Shown: positions 8,090 through 15,863 of the stretch, piece by piece
How the letters are laid out: each line of letters opens with the position of its first letter
Numbering within the stretch: position 1 is the stretch's first letter
NCBI RefSeq assembly: GCF_017310645.1
Contig: NZ_JAFLRH010000029.1
Coordinates: 1 to 34,112, forward strand
DNA from: Paradesulfitobacterium ferrireducens
Lineage (GTDB): Bacteria > Bacillota > Desulfitobacteriia > Desulfitobacteriales > Desulfitobacteriaceae
Length of the DNA: 34,112 nt
Reading direction: 5' to 3'
Translations under genes and position numbers: made by a program
Notes under the pieces: model-generated
What the model saw: the letters and a program-made list of their open reading frames with translations, nothing else
Told to the model about the DNA's origin: nothing
Database searches by the model: none

Positions 8090-8974
8090 ATGTCTCTTAG
8101 CCCCCAAAATACGGTAATCGGTTTCATTGGTACGGGTGTGATGGGAAAAAGCATGGCCGGACATTTGTTGAAAGCTGGGTATAAGGTGGTCGTACATAAC
8201 CGGACCCAGTCCAAGGCAGAGGAACTGTTGAATGCCGGAGCGCTCTGGCGCGGCCGCGTGGCTGAATTGGCGGCAGAGAGTAATGTCGTTATTACGACGG
8301 TCGGGTATCCGCGTGATGTGGAAGAAGTATACCTTGGGGAAGACGGGGTGGTCCAACATGTTCAGCAGGGAAGCTATCTCATTGATATGACGACCTCTTC
8401 TCCGGTCTTGGCGCAAAGGATCTATGCTGCAGCGAAGATAAAGCAGGTTCACGCCTTGGATGCCCCCGTTTCCGGTGGGGATATCGGTGCGCGTGAGGCC
8501 AGGCTGGCAATCATGGTTGGAGGGGATGAGGAAGCGTTTCAGGCGGTAAAGCCTATTTTTGAACGATTGGGTAAAAATATTGTGTTGCAGGGAGCGGCCG
8601 GCGCGGGGCAATATACCAAAATGTGCAACCAGATTGCGATAGCGGGTACGATGATTGGAGTAGCGGAAGCGATGGCGTATGCGAAAAAATCCGGACTTGA
8701 CCCGGCCCGTGTCCTCCAAAGCATTGAAACCGGGGCAGCCGGAAGCTGGTCTCTGAGCAACCTGGCCCCGCGTATGCTTAAGGATAATTTTGCCCCCGGG
8801 TTTTATGTTAAGCATTTTATCAAGGATATGACCATTGCTTTAGAGTCGGCGGCCGAAATGAAGCTTAACTTGCCGGGTTTAGAACTGGTGAAGTCCCTTT
8901 ATGACAGCCTGGCAGCGGCCGGAGAAGAAAACAGCGGGACTCAGGCGTTGTATAAGCTGTATACATCTAAGTAG
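8090..8974 (+). CDS. NAD(P)-dependent beta-hydroxyacid dehydrogenase (3-hydroxyisobutyrate dehydrogenase family)
   Basis: Cytoplasmic oxidoreductase of the 3-hydroxyisobutyrate / tartronate semialdehyde reductase family. The Rossmann motif GFIGTGVMG is at residues 11-19, the substrate-binding signature DAPVSGG at about 125-131, and the catalytic lysine lies in GAGQYTKMCNQ (about K177). The length of about 294 residues is typical. GGAG lies 8 bases before the ATG at 8090; a GTG at 8081 in the same frame is an alternative. It appears to be a single-gene unit ended by the hairpin at 9040-9079. The actual substrate (hydroxyisobutyrate, glycerate or succinic semialdehyde related) cannot be told from sequence. 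Confidence 0.88.
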   Translation: MSLSPQNTVIGFIGTGVMGKSMAGHLLKAGYKVVVHNRTQSKAEELLNAGALWRGRVAELAAESNVVITTVGYPRDVEEVYLGEDGVVQHVQQGSYLIDMTTSSPVLAQRIYAAAKIKQVHALDAPVSGGDIGAREARLAIMVGGDEEAFQAVKPIFERLGKNIVLQGAAGAGQYTKMCNQIAIAGTMIGVAEAMAYAKKSGLDPARVLQSIETGAAGSWSLSNLAPRMLKDNFAPGFYVKHFIKDMTIALESAAEMKLNLPGLELVKSLYDSLAAAGEENSGTQALYKLYTSK

Positions 8975-8978
8975 CAAG

Positions 8979-9003
8979 TATTCAGGAGTCAGGAGTTAGT
9001 ATT
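8979..9003 (+). repeat. heptamer-type intergenic repeat, copy 1
   Basis: ATTCAG-GAGTCAG-GAGTTAG directly follows the dehydrogenase stop. It is the shortest clear copy of a heptanucleotide repeat family also seen at 13071, 15445-15514 and 18151. Confidence 0.7.
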
Positions 9004-9039
9004 GATTACTCAGTAATGCTAATAAAGATGGTTTTGTGT

Positions 9040-9079
9040 AAGTCGCGAAGATTTATCACTCTGAGCGGCTTTCTTTTTT
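9040..9079 (+). terminator. intrinsic terminator
   Basis: AAGTCGC (9040-9046) pairs with GCGGCTT (9065-9071), including one G-T pair. It is followed by TTCTTTTTT. It ends the dehydrogenase unit. Confidence 0.65.
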
Positions 9080-9201
9080 CTTGATGCGTTGAAATTCATG
9101 TTTGTTTTAGTTCATGGAAATACTATGCGCGTATAACCCGGGATTATTAGATAATTATGGTTGGATTATTTAGGTGATTCACATTTTAAGGGGGATTAAT
9201 T

Positions 9202-10569
9202 ATGGATTCATTTCATGCTGTAATTTCCGCTATTGACAGCTGGCTCTGGGGCTGGCCTTTGCTCATTCTGCTTTTAGGCACTCACTTATTTCTTACGATT
9301 CGGCTCCGGTTCATTCAAAGGTACATCGGAAAGGCGATCAAGCTTTCCGTAACCAAGGATGATTACGCCCAGGGCGATGTCAGCCAGTTCAGCGCCCTGG
9401 CCACCGCTTTGGCCGCCACGATTGGCACCGGCAACATTGTAGGGGTTGCCACAGCTATCTCTCTGGGCGGTCCGGGTGCTGTCCTCTGGACCTGGTTTAC
9501 CGGGGTCTTCGGGATTGCCACCAAATATGCGGAGGCTTTACTTTCGGTCAAATACCGGATAAAGACCAGTGACGGCACCATGGCCGGCGGTCCGATGTAT
9601 GTGCTGGAATATGGGCTCAAAATGAAATGGTTGGGGATACTTTTTGCTTTGTTTGCCAGTATTGCCGCATTTGGGATTGGCAATATGGTGCAGGCAAATT
9701 CCATCGCAACCATGTTAAATGAACAATTCGCCCTTCCAACCTACATCACCGGCATTGTTCTGGCGCTTTTAACAGCAATTGTAGTCATTGGTGGCGTTAA
9801 ACGGATTGCCAGAGTGAATGACCTGCTGGTACCTTTTATGGCAGCTTTCTATGTTATAGGCTGTCTTATCATTCTAGCTCTCGAATGGAAGACGATTCCC
9901 GGTTCTATTGCTTTGATTTTCAAAAGTGCTTTTACCGGGCAGGCAGCTGCCGGTGGTTTTGCCGGGTCTACGGTGATGATGGCCATGCGCTATGGGGTTT
10001 CCAGGGGCCTCTTCTCAAATGAATCCGGTCTTGGAAGCGCACCGATTGTTGCGGCTGCAGCCCAGACCAGAAACCCGGTGCGCCAGGCTTTGGTGTCGTC
10101 AACCGGCACGTTTTGGGATACAGTCATCGTATGTGCCGTGACCGGTCTAACCATTGTCAATACAGGCGTGTGGATGCAAGGACTAAATGGCGGCAAGCTG
10201 ACCCATGCGGCCTTCGGCAATATCCCGGTGATTGGGCCATTGGTATTGACAGTTGGGCTCTTGACTTTCGTTTTTTCAACGATTCTTGGATGGTCATACT
10301 ATGGTGAAAAAAGTTTTGAGTATTTGTTTGGCAAAAAGTCAATTCTGATTTACCGGTTGGCCTGGGTGGCAGGGGTCTTTGCGGGATCGGTGTTCTCCCT
10401 CTCACTGGTCTGGGACTTTGCCGATCTTACCAATGGCCTGATGGCGATTCCTAACCTTATTGCCCTGCTGGCCTTAAGCAGTGTGATTGTTAAGGAAACG
10501 CGGGAATACCTGTGGAAGGATAATCTCGATCAAATTGCGGAGGATGAAACGATTGACCTCGGCGCTTAA
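9202..10569 (+). CDS. sodium:alanine/glycine symporter (AGCS family)
   Basis: Integral membrane carrier that imports alanine or glycine with sodium. The 455 residues contain about ten hydrophobic segments. Family signatures include ATIGTGNIVGVATAISLGGPG (split across residues about 70-90), GGPMYVLEYGLK near 130-140, and RYGVSRGLFSNESGLGSAP near 263-281. AAGGGGG precedes the ATG by about 7 bases. It appears monocistronic. The stop codon falls inside the end of a nitroreductase remnant on the other strand, so the original 3' flank has been altered. Confidence 0.93.
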   Translation: MDSFHAVISAIDSWLWGWPLLILLLGTHLFLTIRLRFIQRYIGKAIKLSVTKDDYAQGDVSQFSALATALAATIGTGNIVGVATAISLGGPGAVLWTWFTGVFGIATKYAEALLSVKYRIKTSDGTMAGGPMYVLEYGLKMKWLGILFALFASIAAFGIGNMVQANSIATMLNEQFALPTYITGIVLALLTAIVVIGGVKRIARVNDLLVPFMAAFYVIGCLIILALEWKTIPGSIALIFKSAFTGQAAAGGFAGSTVMMAMRYGVSRGLFSNESGLGSAPIVAAAAQTRNPVRQALVSSTGTFWDTVIVCAVTGLTIVNTGVWMQGLNGGKLTHAAFGNIPVIGPLVLTVGLLTFVFSTILGWSYYGEKSFEYLFGKKSILIYRLAWVAGVFAGSVFSLSLVWDFADLTNGLMAIPNLIALLALSSVIVKETREYLWKDNLDQIAEDETIDLGA

Positions 10570-10866
10570 GCGCCAATTATCCGAACAACATCCTCAACCG
10601 GGCGGCGCAGGCTGCGAGGTTTGTTCACCGGGTGGTTACTATCGGCATATCCAAGGGCGATTCCGAAGAATACCATGAGGTTGTCCGGGATGTTCAGTTC
10701 GCGGCGGATAATTTCCGGGTAAGCGACCAGGCTTACGGCCGGAATGGAATCAATCCCGTATTCTTGAGCCGCAAGCATTAAGCTTTTTGTAATCTTTTCT
10801 TTTTTCATGCAAGATTTCCTGCCGAGGCAAGGAGATTTTGTTTTCGACGGCGAATTCTTTAGAAAC
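10566..10866 (-). pseudogene. nitroreductase, C-terminal remnant
   Basis: On the minus strand the frame from about 10808 down to 10566 reads LAAQEYGIDSIPAVSLVAYP and then IIRRELNIPDNLMVFFGIALGYAD…HPVNKPRSLRRPVEDVVRIIG. This is the C-terminal FMN-binding region of the nitroreductase family. A second piece, KEFAVENKISLPRQEILHEK, lies just upstream in a different frame (about 10800-10866), so at least one frameshift or deletion occurred. The N-terminal half is gone. About 80-95 residues survive of roughly 200. The remnant overlaps the AGCS stop codon on one side and the leader of the flavoprotein gene on the other. Confidence 0.8.
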
Positions 10867-10887
10867 AGATATGCAGGGGGGATTGGG

Positions 10888-12495
10888 GTGGATTTAGAGC
10901 GTGTGCAGACAGATGCCTTAGTTATTGGCGGGGGGCTGGCGGGTTTAAGCGCGGCCTTGGAATTAAGGGCCGGGGGTTTGACCGTAACCCTTGTTTCTAA
11001 GGGAAAAGCGGGCCAAAGCGGAAACACCATCATGACTCGCAATAGTATGGCGGCTGTGCTGACGGAAGCGCCTAAAAGCGGCACGATCAGTGAGCATATA
11101 GAAGATACGCTTACAGCCGGGGCCAATTTGAATGAGCTCAAGTTGGTTGAGGCCTTGGCCCAGCAGGCGGAAGCAGGCATTAAAAGCCTGGAGCGCTGGG
11201 GTGTACCCTTTCTGCGCCAAGATGGAGACGGGAGCATCTCAACCAAAGGATCTCCCGGTCACCGCCGCCAACGGATTATTACAGTGGATGCCCGGCATTT
11301 GCGCTCTACTCATAATGCGGGTTTGGCTTTGAGCTTGCCCTTATTGAATAAAGCCAAAGAAACGGGAATTCAACTAATTAACGGTATCTTGATTACGGGT
11401 CTGTTAAAGAAAGATGGAATGGTTGGTGGTGCTTACGGGTTAGATCGCAGCCGGCCACGAGTTTGGGTCATCGAAGCCAGGGTTGTAATTCTAGCCAGTG
11501 GCGGGGTCGGGCAGATTTATCCTCTGACCACGAACGCAGGGGATGTGAGCGGGGATGGCTATGCCCTCGGGCACTTGGCTGGAGCAAAGTTACGGGATTT
11601 GGAATTTATCCAGTTTCATCCCACGGTCAGTATGGGACCCAATAAAGAAGTTCTATCCACTGCTCCTTTCAGCGATGGAGCGGTGCTGCGCAATAGATTG
11701 GGTGAGGCCTTTATGGTACGCTACTCCCCCCAGGGGGATATGGCGGCCCGGGATGTTATGGCCAGGGCAGTGTATGAAGAAATTAATAGCGGGCGCGGCA
11801 GTGAACGCGGGGGGGTTTATGTAGATTTTAGCCAAGTTCCTCCTTCTAAAATGGCGAGGGAATACGAGCCGATTCAGAGGCGGCTGAACGGGAGCACAAC
11901 CGTCGAAGTCGGGACAGCGGCCCATTTTATGATGGGTGGAATCGTGATTGATGAATGCGGGCGCACCGGTGTGCCGGGACTCTATGCCTGCGGGGAAGTC
12001 ACAGGCGGGGTGCACGGAGCCAACCGTTTGGCTGGAAATGCCCTGACTGAGGCTGTGGTTTTCGGGCTTGCTGCCGGGCGGCATGCAGGAGAGGACTTGA
12101 AAAACGCTCTTTTAGATAGGCCGCAGGGTTCGGAGCGTATACACGGGTTATTAGAGTGGGCCGAGATCGAGCGGTTGTTAGCCGAAGACGGAATTTTCCT
12201 GAAGCAGGCAAACTTAATGCGTAACACAGAAGGATTGAGCCTGGATGTAATTAAGAAAGAAATGCGTACCTTGATGGGGCTCCATGTAGGCATTGTGCGG
12301 AGCGGGAGCGGACTCATGCAGGCTAAGGAAAAACTCAGTCAGTTCGAGGCATATCTTAAAACATACTCTTGCCAGGAATATGGCGACTTGCTGGCTTTAA
12401 GACAGTTGCGGCTCATTCTCCTGACAGCAAAGTTAATCACAGAGGCCGCTTGGAAGCGCCCGGAGAGCCTGGGTGCGCATTATCGCGTGGATTAG
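10888..12495 (+). CDS. FAD-dependent fumarate reductase / L-aspartate oxidase-like flavoprotein
   Basis: Flavoprotein of the succinate dehydrogenase/fumarate reductase/NadB superfamily. It has the FAD dinucleotide motif GGGLAGL at residues 14-20, the capping/catalytic region KLRDLEFIQFHPT near 238-250, and the C-terminal signature HFMMGGI…GEVTGGVHGANRLAGNALTE near 348-390. The GTG at 10888 is chosen because AGGGGGG lies 6 bases before it. The frame can be extended to an ATG at 10807, but that part is only the reverse of the nitroreductase remnant. No iron-sulfur subunit or cytochrome b gene is nearby, so it may work with a separate partner. It is a paralogue of nadB at 18305, sharing one exact 33-base stretch with it. 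Confidence 0.87.
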   Translation: MDLERVQTDALVIGGGLAGLSAALELRAGGLTVTLVSKGKAGQSGNTIMTRNSMAAVLTEAPKSGTISEHIEDTLTAGANLNELKLVEALAQQAEAGIKSLERWGVPFLRQDGDGSISTKGSPGHRRQRIITVDARHLRSTHNAGLALSLPLLNKAKETGIQLINGILITGLLKKDGMVGGAYGLDRSRPRVWVIEARVVILASGGVGQIYPLTTNAGDVSGDGYALGHLAGAKLRDLEFIQFHPTVSMGPNKEVLSTAPFSDGAVLRNRLGEAFMVRYSPQGDMAARDVMARAVYEEINSGRGSERGGVYVDFSQVPPSKMAREYEPIQRRLNGSTTVEVGTAAHFMMGGIVIDECGRTGVPGLYACGEVTGGVHGANRLAGNALTEAVVFGLAAGRHAGEDLKNALLDRPQGSERIHGLLEWAEIERLLAEDGIFLKQANLMRNTEGLSLDVIKKEMRTLMGLHVGIVRSGSGLMQAKEKLSQFEAYLKTYSCQEYGDLLALRQLRLILLTAKLITEAAWKRPESLGAHYRVD

Positions 12496-12534
12496 CATAG
12501 CAGAACCGGTCACAACACAAATATCAATTGTTTA

Positions 12535-12565
12535 ACGTGGAAGAGAATTTCTTCCCCGTTTTTTT
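12535..12565 (+). terminator. intrinsic terminator of the flavoprotein gene
   Basis: GGAAGA (12539-12544), a 5-base loop and TCTTCC (12550-12555), with outer ACG/CGT pairs, are followed by seven T. Confidence 0.85.
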
Positions 12566-12627
12566 ATAACCAATATAGCCAATACCCAATTTGAGAAAAA
12601 AGTTTTTTCATAGTGTTTTACTGGGGA

Positions 12628-12657
12628 TTGACTTATAGACGGAATTAATACTATAAT
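12628..12657 (+). promoter_or_regulatory. promoter of the feo operon
   Basis: TTGACT (12628-12633), an 18-base spacer and TATAAT (12652-12657) form a strong sigma-A promoter just upstream of Fur-like sites. The leader to feoA would be about 180 bases. The 351 bases between the flavoprotein gene and feoA hold only the terminator, this promoter and operator-like sites. Confidence 0.75.
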
Positions 12658-12670
12658 AAAAGCAAGGAAA

Positions 12671-12698
12671 TTGATAACAGTTCTCATTAGCATGAGAA
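12671..12698. promoter_or_regulatory. Fur-like operator at the feo transcription start
   Basis: TTGATAACAGTTCTCAT resembles the Fur 7-1-7 core TGATAAT-N-ATTATCA (11 of 14). It overlaps a perfect inverted repeat, TTCTCAT (12681-12687) and ATGAGAA (12692-12698), spaced by 4 bases. The position just after the predicted transcription start suits an iron-dependent repressor. Confidence 0.5.
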
Positions 12699-12755
12699 AG
12701 AAATGTGTATATCAGTCTTTGTATCTTAACAGATATCAGGGACATATTGCAGATT

Positions 12756-12774
12756 TCCATTATCATTATTCTGA
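12756..12774. promoter_or_regulatory. second Fur-like site in the feo leader
   Basis: The reverse strand contains AATAATGATAAT, two consecutive NATAAT hexamers of the Fur box. Weaker than a full 19-base match. Confidence 0.35.
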
Positions 12775-12813
12775 GGAAGGAGACATCTTTTGAAGTATCG
12801 CTTTTTACTTAAT

Positions 12814-12828
12814 TGATAATGGTTGTCA
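12814..12828. promoter_or_regulatory. third Fur-like site, just before feoA
   Basis: TGATAATGGTTGTCA matches 12 of the 14 fixed positions of the Fur 7-1-7 core. It ends 18 bases before the feoA ATG, next to the ribosome binding site. Confidence 0.5.
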
Positions 12829-12846
12829 CAAGGGAGGGGAATAGAA

Positions 12847-13065
12847 ATGACGCTGGATGGGGTAAAAAAAGGCCAGTCTTTTACGATTGCGCATATACCG
12901 AATGATCATGTCAGAGCCCAGGCGATTCGCTTCGGGATTGCGGAAGGGGAATGGCTAACCTGCGAAGAGGTGGTGCCGGCGGGCCCGGTGGTGGTGCGCA
13001 AGAACCGGCAGTTAATTGCCATGGGGAGGCAGCTGGCCCGTGAGATCGGGGTTCGGCTGGTATAA
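12847..13065 (+). CDS. feoA: ferrous iron transport protein A
   Basis: Small cytoplasmic SH3-like accessory protein for the FeoB iron transporter. The 72 residues begin MTLDGVKKGQSFTI and contain the usual AIRFGIAEGEWL and VVRKNRQLIAMGRQLA segments, matching the FeoA/DtxR-C-terminal fold. The ATG at 12847 follows AGGGAGGGGA by 6 bases; an upstream TTG at 12823 lies inside the operator-like site and is unlikely to be used. feoB follows after 113 bases, a gap containing heptamer repeats. Confidence 0.9.
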   Translation: MTLDGVKKGQSFTIAHIPNDHVRAQAIRFGIAEGEWLTCEEVVPAGPVVVRKNRQLIAMGRQLAREIGVRLV

Positions 13066-13070
13066 TTTTT

Positions 13071-13114
13071 CAGCAGTCAGGAGTCAGAATTCAGGAGTCA
13101 GGAGTCAGAATAAG
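13071..13114 (+). repeat. heptamer tandem repeat between feoA and feoB, copy 2
   Basis: Read in 7-base steps: GCAGTCAG, GAGTCAG, AATTCAG, GAGTCAG, GAGTCAG, AATAAG. It lies inside the presumed feoAB transcript. Same family as 8979, 15445-15514 and 18151. Confidence 0.85.
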
Positions 13115-13178
13115 TAGGGAGTATTTTGGGATTAAGGTTTTTGCGTGAAGAAGAGATACCGAGAGGGGATGAGCAAAG

Positions 13179-15170
13179 ATGTCACACTGTCATGGCTGCA
13201 GTTTAGAGATAGAAGTGCCGGAAGGTGCCCGCCGCCTAGTGCTTGCGGGAAATCCGAATGCCGGTAAATCCGTTTTTTTTAACAGTCTTACCGGGATGTA
13301 TGTGGATGTGTCCAACTATCCGGGTACGACCTTGGAGATTTCCTCCGGGCAATACCAAGGGGATGTGGTGATCGATACTCCCGGGGTCTATGGAATTTCA
13401 TCCTTCAATGATGAGGAACGGGTGGCCCGTGATGTGATTCTGACCGCTGATATTGTCATCAATGTAGTGAACGCGGTTTATCTGGAACGGGATTTGTTTT
13501 TAACCCAGCAGGTGATTGACACAGGCGTTCCGGTGATTGTGGCCTTAAATATGGTAGATGAGGCTGAGAGCCAGGGGCTGAAAATCGATCATGCCCTGCT
13601 CAGCAAATTGCTGGGCGTGCCGGTGATACCGACGGTGGCGATTGCCAAAAAAGGAATGGATGAATTGAAAAAGAGCATCGATCAAGCCAGGGTTGGCCAG
13701 TCTGATCCGGATTTGCAGGGGATGCTGAATGAACTGAGCGACCGGGTCGGAAGCCGAGGGGAAGCCTTGCTGATTCTCGAAGGGGATACGGCGGTGGCAC
13801 AGCGCCACGGGCTGGAACCGCTGAATCACCGGGAAGAGATTTACATTAAGCGGCGTAAACGCGTGAATGAGATCGTGGAGCATGTGGTCCGGGAAGTGAA
13901 CAACAAATCAGCCTGGGTCAACACCTTAAACCGGATGATGATCCGGCCCCTGACCGGAATTCCGATTTTAATCCTGGCTTTATACTTGATGTACAAACTC
14001 ATCGGAGTCTTTGTCGCCGGGACAGTGGTGGGGTTTACGGAAGAGACGATCATGATCGGGCATGTGGAACCGTTTATCCGCTTGGTCATAGGCCGGTTCG
14101 TACAGGAAAGTTCTGCTTTGGGGACAATCCTGATCGGGGAATTTGGGTTGTTTACCATGACCTTAACTTATGTTTTCGGCTTGCTTTTGCCGCTGGTGGC
14201 CGGGTTTTACCTCTTTTTATCCATCTTTGAGGATTCCGGGTACCTGCCGCGGATTGCCACCTTGGTCGACCGGGTCTTAACCGGGATTGGCTTAAACGGA
14301 CGGGCCGTGATTCCCATGATTCTGGGTTTTGGGTGCGTGACCATGGCCACGATTACCACCCGCCTGCTCGGTTCGGAGCGGGAGCGGCGCATCGCCATTT
14401 TTCTCCTGGGCCTGGCCATCCCGTGCTCCGCCCAGCTGGGAGTGATTGCCGGGATGCTGGCCACGGTCGGCCCGCAGTTTGCGGCACTCTATATCATGAT
14501 CATTTTAGGTGTGTTGGTTGCTGTCGGGACCTTAATGAATATCCTGCTCTCCGGAAAATCCTCGGATTTGCTGATTGATTTGCCCCCGCTGAGACGCCCG
14601 CGCCTCAATAATGTCTTAACCAAGACCTGGATCAAATCGTCTCAGTTTGTCAAAGAAGCGCTCCCGCTCTTTGCCTTGGGTGCTCTCATTATCAGCGTGT
14701 TCCAGGTCACGGGAGTCTTAACCTTCCTGCAAAATATGCTGGCTCCGCTGACTGTGAATTGGCTTGGCTTGCCCCGCGACGCATCCACCGCTTTTATCAT
14801 GGGGATTGTGCGCAGGGACTTTGGCGCGGCCGGATTGGCCGGACTGCCGCTGACGCCGATTCAAACGATTGTCTCCCTGATCACGATTACTTTGTTTGTC
14901 CCCTGCATCGCTTCGATTATGGTCATGTTTAAGGAGCGCACGAAGCGGGAGGCGGCGGTCATGTGGCTCAGCACCTGGGTGATTGCTTTCCTGATCGGAG
15001 GAATCACGGCCCAGTCCGCCCGCCTCATCGGCACGGAGACTCCCTTGCAAATTGCCGGGATTATCGCGGTGTTCTGGGGCTTGATTTTGGTGACGGTGTT
15101 CACGGTTAAAGTTCTTAAAAATAAGGTATGGGGAGAACGTCCCGAGACCAGTGCCAAAGGGATTGCATAG
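13179..15170 (+). CDS. feoB: ferrous iron transport protein B
   Basis: GTPase-linked membrane transporter that imports Fe(II). The N-terminal G domain shows G1 GNPNAGKS (residues 24-31), G2-like NYPGTT (about 46-51), G3 DTPG (66-69) and G4 NMVD (124-127), followed by a helical linker. The C-terminal two thirds hold two Gate regions and about eight to ten membrane helices (GYLPRIATLVDRVLTGIGLNG near 350-370 is characteristic). The protein starts with a short Cys/His motif, MSHCHGC, before the G domain. At 663 residues it is somewhat shorter than E. coli FeoB. GAGGGG lies about 10 bases before the ATG. A small zinc-ribbon gene follows after 19 bases. Confidence 0.95.
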   Translation: MSHCHGCSLEIEVPEGARRLVLAGNPNAGKSVFFNSLTGMYVDVSNYPGTTLEISSGQYQGDVVIDTPGVYGISSFNDEERVARDVILTADIVINVVNAVYLERDLFLTQQVIDTGVPVIVALNMVDEAESQGLKIDHALLSKLLGVPVIPTVAIAKKGMDELKKSIDQARVGQSDPDLQGMLNELSDRVGSRGEALLILEGDTAVAQRHGLEPLNHREEIYIKRRKRVNEIVEHVVREVNNKSAWVNTLNRMMIRPLTGIPILILALYLMYKLIGVFVAGTVVGFTEETIMIGHVEPFIRLVIGRFVQESSALGTILIGEFGLFTMTLTYVFGLLLPLVAGFYLFLSIFEDSGYLPRIATLVDRVLTGIGLNGRAVIPMILGFGCVTMATITTRLLGSERERRIAIFLLGLAIPCSAQLGVIAGMLATVGPQFAALYIMIILGVLVAVGTLMNILLSGKSSDLLIDLPPLRRPRLNNVLTKTWIKSSQFVKEALPLFALGALIISVFQVTGVLTFLQNMLAPLTVNWLGLPRDASTAFIMGIVRRDFGAAGLAGLPLTPIQTIVSLITITLFVPCIASIMVMFKERTKREAAVMWLSTWVIAFLIGGITAQSARLIGTETPLQIAGIIAVFWGLILVTVFTVKVLKNKVWGERPETSAKGIA

Positions 15171-15189
15171 GAAAGAGGAAGTGAACACG

Positions 15190-15417
15190 ATGTTTAAACT
15201 GATTCCGAAAATGCTTGAACGGGTCAGACCGGCAGCAGAACCTGCTCAAACGAAGCACTCGGCCTGTGCGGTTATGGTTGCAAGCTGCCCCCAGTGCGGT
15301 TACCCGCTCGATGGTCCGGCGCTAAGCTGCCCGCGCTGCCGCCAGCCGCTGGAGGCGGGCTGCTCCGGTAATTGCAGCAAGTGCGGCAGCGGCAGTTCGT
15401 GTTCGACGTGTAAGTAA
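15190..15417 (+). CDS. small double zinc-ribbon protein, feo-linked
   Basis: A 75-residue protein of unknown function. It begins with an amphipathic basic stretch (MFKLIPKMLERVR), then has a zinc-ribbon-like region CPQCG…CPRC (about residues 33-50) and a Cys/Ser/Gly-rich tail CSGNCSKCG…CSTCK. Nine cysteines fall in its last 43 residues. The ATG at 15190 lies after AGAGGAAG; an in-frame GTG at 15181 is an alternative. It follows feoB by 19 bases and is probably cotranscribed. Many feo operons end in a small Cys-rich gene, so a role in iron handling or FeoB assembly is reasonable but not shown. It is not the membrane-spanning FeoB-associated type. Confidence 0.7.
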   Translation: MFKLIPKMLERVRPAAEPAQTKHSACAVMVASCPQCGYPLDGPALSCPRCRQPLEAGCSGNCSKCGSGSSCSTCK

Positions 15418-15444
15418 CCAGCTGGCTTATAGGGTATTGTACTC

Positions 15445-15514
15445 GGGAGACAGGAGACAGGAGTCAGAATTAGACTAGTTTAATCGATATTCTGAATTCT
15501 GACTCCTGAATTCT
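15445..15514. repeat. heptamer repeats in inverted arrangement, copy 3
   Basis: GAGACAG-GAGACAG-GAGTCAG (15447-15467) is followed by the inverse orientation (CTGAATT-CTGACTC-CTGAATT, 15492-15512). CAGGAGTCAGAATT (15458-15471) and AATTCTGACTCCTG (15495-15508) form a perfect 14-base inverted repeat with a 23-base loop. It sits between the feo cluster and the lysA promoter and could end feo transcription, though no T-run follows. Confidence 0.85.
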
Positions 15515-15532
15515 AAATACCTGAATCCACTG

Positions 15533-15561
15533 TTGACACACTTCGACGAATATAGGATAAT
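15533..15561 (+). promoter_or_regulatory. promoter of the lysine riboswitch-lysA unit
   Basis: A perfect TTGACA (15533-15538), 17 bases, then GATAAT (15556-15561). Transcription would start just before the aptamer. Confidence 0.8.
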
Positions 15562-15577
15562 GAAACAAATTAATAAG

Positions 15578-15752
15578 GCAATAGAGGTGCGGTTGATTAA
15601 GAGTACACATCCCAAGCTCAGTCAGCGATGAGGGATGCTGGAAAGGAATCACCGCCGAAGCGGGGGTTTGAGACTGGAGAACCCTGGCTGGGCGTGGGTT
15701 GAATAAGCACACGACTGTCATCCGGCACTGTCCGGATGGAGGGCTATTTGCA
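15578..15752 (+). promoter_or_regulatory. lysine riboswitch (L box)
   Basis: All the conserved L-box blocks are present in order: AATAGAGGTGCGG with TTAAGAGTA (15581-15604), GGAAAGGAATCACCGCCGAAGC (about 15640-15662, split here only by spacing), CTGGCTGGGCGTGGGTTGAATAA near 15684-15706, ACTGTCA (15714-15720) and GGAGGGCTATTT (15738-15749). The P1 helix forms between the two ends (GCAATAG and CTATTTGC). Lysine binding is expected to stabilise the aptamer and favour the terminator at 15790, repressing lysA. The 446 bases between the zinc-ribbon gene and lysA are accounted for by the repeat, promoter, riboswitch and terminator. Confidence 0.96.
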
Positions 15753-15789
15753 GTGTCGGGGTAGGGTTTTAAGTTAACTTTGCCTTTAT

Positions 15790-15819
15790 GCGGTTGCGAG
15801 TAGTTCGGAACCGCTTTTT
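15790..15819 (+). terminator. riboswitch-controlled terminator
   Basis: GCGGTT (15790-15795) and AACCGC (15809-15814), with inner CGA/TCG pairs across a G-G mismatch, are followed by TTTTT. It lies between the aptamer and lysA, so the mechanism is probably premature transcription termination. Confidence 0.9.
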
Positions 15820-15863
15820 CGTGTGTGTCCCCAAAAAATTAGGAAAAGGTGGAGGAGCGTAAC

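Noticed and set aside
10807..10887. Longer flavoprotein with its start at ATG 10807
   Set aside because: This stretch is the antisense of the nitroreductase remnant, and a much better ribosome binding site precedes GTG 10888.
12823..12846. FeoA start at TTG 12823
   Set aside because: It lies inside the Fur-like site and upstream of the AGGGAGGGGA ribosome binding site that serves ATG 12847.
13071..13114. CRISPR-like array
   Set aside because: Units are 7 bases, tandem and without spacers; no cas genes are present.
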